38,909 bases of DNA from Deltaproteobacteria bacterium (GTDB lineage: Bacteria > Desulfobacterota > GWC2-55-46 > JAJCZF01): assembly GCA_029262535.1 (NCBI GenBank), contig JAJCZF010000053.1, positions 1 to 38,909 of the forward strand, read 5' to 3'. The position numbers were made by a program, and so were the translations under genes. Under the pieces are notes generated by a model. The model searched no databases. It saw only the letters and a list, made by a program, of their open reading frames with translations, and had not been told where the DNA came from. Shown here in pieces: positions 37,023 to 38,909 of this stretch (the stretch's first letter is position 1; each line of letters starts with the position of its first letter).

Positions 37023-38275
37023 CAGAACAGGACAACATTTTCGGCAACCTGCCTCCCAACCTGGACCTCCTCCTCTTTCTCCACCGCCCCGCCGGTTATG
37101 ACCTTAAGGGTGGCTCTTTCCTTCTCCATGGTATAGCGCTCGGCCAGGCCGACCAGCCTCTTATTGTCGGTACCTTTCATCTTCGCAAGGTATTTGCTAT
37201 TGGATAAAAGACCCTCTATTTCGTCCTTTATCTCCTCAAGGGGTTCCACAACATGCGTTACCTTCTGGCGTGTAATGTCCTGAAACTGCAGAGAAGTCAC
37301 GATCGAAGAAATGTCGGACGCAATCGCCTTGCTCGTCTCCGCCAGGCTGTCCACCGAGCCCTTCAGACCCGAATGAGCGTTCTTAATATCGCAAAGCATG
37401 GCGCTCGCTTCTTTCTTAGCCTTCTCCGCCTCCCTGATATCGTGGGACGCCATCGCGCTAATACCCTTGGAGGCAGAGGAGAGACTTGCAAGTATCTTGT
37501 CTATTATCTCCCTTATCCTGGTGCTGGAGGAATCGGACTTCGTGGAGAGCTTCCTTACCTCCTCCGCCACGATAGTGAACCCCCTGCCCGCGTCGCCCGC
37601 CCTTGCAGCCTCAATGGACGCATTAAAGGCAAGGAGATTTGTCTGGCTTGCAATAAACTCTATGTCCTGAAGGGTTTCGGAGATCGCTTTTACATTCGTC
37701 TCGACCTCTTCCATCCTCTTTACGGCATTAAGTGAAGAGCCGGATGCGTTGACAACCTTCTTGGCCATTAATTCGAGGCTGTCGCCCGCCTGGTTGAGTA
37801 TCGCCTCTATACTCAACTCGTCGCTACCGTTGCCGCCAGCGTCACTCCTTATGGTATCCATGGCGAGCATGGCCTGGGTGTTGGCCTTGGAAGATATATT
37901 CTCAAAACGCTTTCCAAGTTCAAGCGCCGCATCGTCTGTCTCCTTTATCACATCCTTTAACTGTTCGTTCAGGATAGGGAAAAGGTTTGTGCACCCCCTG
38001 TTCACGGATACGATCCTGGCCGCCTCTCTAAAGAATTCCGAGCGGAATTGGTCCTCTTCGCTCTTCCTATCATTGACCCATCTCCTGATCTTCTTTCTCA
38101 GGAACCAGTAGACGAAACCCGCCGCCGAAGCGTAGGCGAAGAGAGCAGTGGCTATTGCTGGCCTGCTCTCTATGAAGAAGGTCGCCAGGATAACGGGAAG
38201 TGATAGCAAAAGAAGGGTCAAAAGACCTGCATTTCTGTACTTATTCGAAAGTTCTTCAAAACCTTTGATAGCCAT
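37022..38275 (-). CDS. Membrane methyl-accepting protein with no periplasmic domain
   Basis: 417 residues. Two membrane segments (about 17-35 and 40-59) form a hairpin with almost no external loop, so no periplasmic ligand domain exists. A coiled region and a divergent signalling hairpin follow, with the tip [15 protein letters not shown] and then [13 protein letters not shown]. The C-terminal part holds [20 protein letters not shown], a segment also known in CheZ-like and related receptor proteins. It may sense membrane state or act through partners such as the STAS protein encoded just upstream. Its stop overlaps the next start as TGATG. The gap from the STAS gene is 6 bases. Confidence 0.88.
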   Translation of the reverse strand: MAIKGFEELSNKYRNAGLLTLLLLSLPVILATFFIESRPAIATALFAYASAAGFVYWFLRKKIRRWVNDRKSEEDQFRSEFFREAARIVSVNRGCTNLFPILNEQLKDVIKETDDAALELGKRFENISSKANTQAMLAMDTIRSDAGGNGSDELSIEAILNQAGDSLELMAKKVVNASGSSLNAVKRMEEVETNVKAISETLQDIEFIASQTNLLAFNASIEAARAGDAGRGFTIVAEEVRKLSTKSDSSSTRIREIIDKILASLSSASKGISAMASHDIREAEKAKKEASAMLCDIKNAHSGLKGSVDSLAETSKAIASDISSIVTSLQFQDITRQKVTHVVEPLEEIKDEIEGLLSNSKYLAKMKGTDNKRLVGLAERYTMEKERATLKVITGGAVEKEEEVQVGRQVAENVVLF

Positions 38276-38281
38276 GGCTCT

Positions 38282-38608
38282 TTAAGCCTCCCCTATTGCC
38301 CTTGACGGCTCGAAAGCCTCAGGAGTTACTTGCAGCCTCTTAGAAAGTCCAACCCTCTCAAGGGACTTCATCACAGCTTCGGGGGGAGATATAATATTGA
38401 GCTTATTATCCTTGAACTTGATGATGCTGGCGATGATCAACTGTGTAATTGCAGTGTCCATGCTCTCCAGCTTCGCCATATCGAAGGTGATAGATAAATC
38501 TAAATTATCTTTTATAGTTTGAAAGATTTCAGCAGCTTCCGTAATGGAAATGTCCCCTTCGAGGTAAATAAAAAGATCGTTCGCGTTTTCCTGATAACTA
38601 AAACCCAT
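38282..38608 (-). CDS. STAS-domain protein (anti-anti-sigma-like)
   Basis: 108 residues, one STAS domain: an N-terminal strand FIYLEGDISITEA, FDMAKLESMDTAITQLI and a C-terminal helix. In SpoIIAA-like proteins the residue after the aspartate is a phosphorylatable Ser or Thr; here that is D51-T52, so switching by phosphorylation is possible. No matching kinase of the anti-sigma type is in view. GAGGAGG lies about 5 bases before the ATG. It is the first gene of the long chemotaxis operon, as in several clusters where a STAS protein precedes receptors and cheA; its role here is unknown. Confidence 0.85.
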   Translation of the reverse strand: MGFSYQENANDLFIYLEGDISITEAAEIFQTIKDNLDLSITFDMAKLESMDTAITQLIIASIIKFKDNKLNIISPPEAVMKSLERVGLSKRLQVTPEAFEPSRAIGEA

Positions 38609-38816
38609 GGCAGCCTCCTCAAATCATGCAGTAAAGAAATTTAGATGATAACCCTTGCGCGTAATTATTGACATGGAACGTTAGGCAATATGCATCGCTA
38701 AGAACCGGTGAGTGTCTCGATGATCTAAGCTAGTTGAAGTACACTGATGCAAAGCGTCCCTCTTAGCGACATCTCTATTATTAAACGGTTCTTATGGAAA
38801 AACAATCGGGGGAAGA

Positions 38817-38909
38817 ATGGATTTTAACTTTGTAAACAGCGGATTTTCGAATGGACAGGAGGGCCTATCCGGTTTTTTACCAAAGGGTGGAGTTACGTAT
38901 CATCCGAAT
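38817..38909 (+). CDS. Start of an unidentified gene running off the right edge
   Basis: An ATG at 38817 opens a frame of 31 codons to the window end without a stop. GGGGGAAG immediately upstream is a strong ribosome site. The visible residues begin MDFNFVNSGFSNG and are glycine- and asparagine-rich; nothing is recognisable. A perfect TTGACA stands at 38668-38673, but no good -10 box follows at the right distance. An ATG at 38794 is closed by a stop after 13 codons. The gene is divergent from the chemotaxis operon, and the 208 bases between hold nothing else I can name. Confidence 0.45.
   Translation, partial: MDFNFVNSGFSNGQEGLSGFLPKGGVTYHPN

Noticed and set aside
38668-38695. TTGACA as promoter of the right-edge gene
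   Set aside because: The -35 box is perfect but no hexamer at 15-18 bases resembles TATAAT.

Overview
The window looks like chromosome from a Gram-negative, motile, respiring bacterium. It carries periplasmic and membrane-anchored sensors, a decaheme-type cytochrome c, a complete chemotaxis operon, and PilZ, EAL and HD-GYP c-di-GMP proteins. Gene style (short spacers, GGAG-type ribosome sites, TTGACA/TATAAT-like promoters, moderately high GC) and content suggest a deltaproteobacterial (Desulfobacterota) or Nitrospirota-like lineage. No marker here fixes the taxon, so this is inference.

Layout. (1) 1-2394, minus: two overlapping HAMP sensor genes, the second cut by the window edge. (2) 2640-2960, plus: a PilZ protein with its own promoter, divergent from the sensors. 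(3) 2961-3484: an A+T-richer island with a frameshifted small HExxH metalloprotein gene. (4) 3485-7948, minus: polX and polA in one transcription unit; the PolA proofreading site is gone. (5) 8061-11108, plus: murI, a GerMN-domain protein and a fumarase/aspartase-family enzyme. (6) 11192-17155, plus: DUF302 protein, dCache-HAMP-PAS-PAS-GGDEF-EAL protein, soluble transhydrogenase and a voltage-gated-type K+ channel. (7) 17156-17559: no intact gene, but a terminator, a broken tRNA-like structure with an insertion in the anticodon loop, and short direct repeats. This looks like a recombination scar. (8) 17560-22513, minus: a multiheme cytochrome overlapping a large hybrid sensor kinase. (9) 22761-38608, minus: about 16 kb of closely packed genes in the order STAS, receptor, small ORF, cheY, cheA, cheW, two receptors, cheR, cheB, REC-HD-GYP, two sensor kinases and a degenerate REC-HD-GYP. 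(10) The start of a plus-strand gene at the right edge.

How the genes fit together. The right half is a signal-processing locus. Three receptors, one of them with two PilJ/NarX-type sensor modules, feed CheW-CheA-CheY with CheR/CheB adaptation. Two extra kinases and two HD-GYP response regulators appear to tie the same operon to c-di-GMP turnover. The neighbouring cytochrome-kinase pair could report redox state. No flagellar, pilus, cheC, cheD or cheZ gene is in view, so the motility output cannot be named.

The most unusual items are the interrupted tRNA-like locus, the cytochrome-kinase overlap, the paired intact and ligand-stripped HD-GYP proteins, the small ORF coupled between a receptor and cheY, and the repeat-slippage frameshift in the HExxH gene. 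No defence system, CRISPR array or intact transposon was seen.
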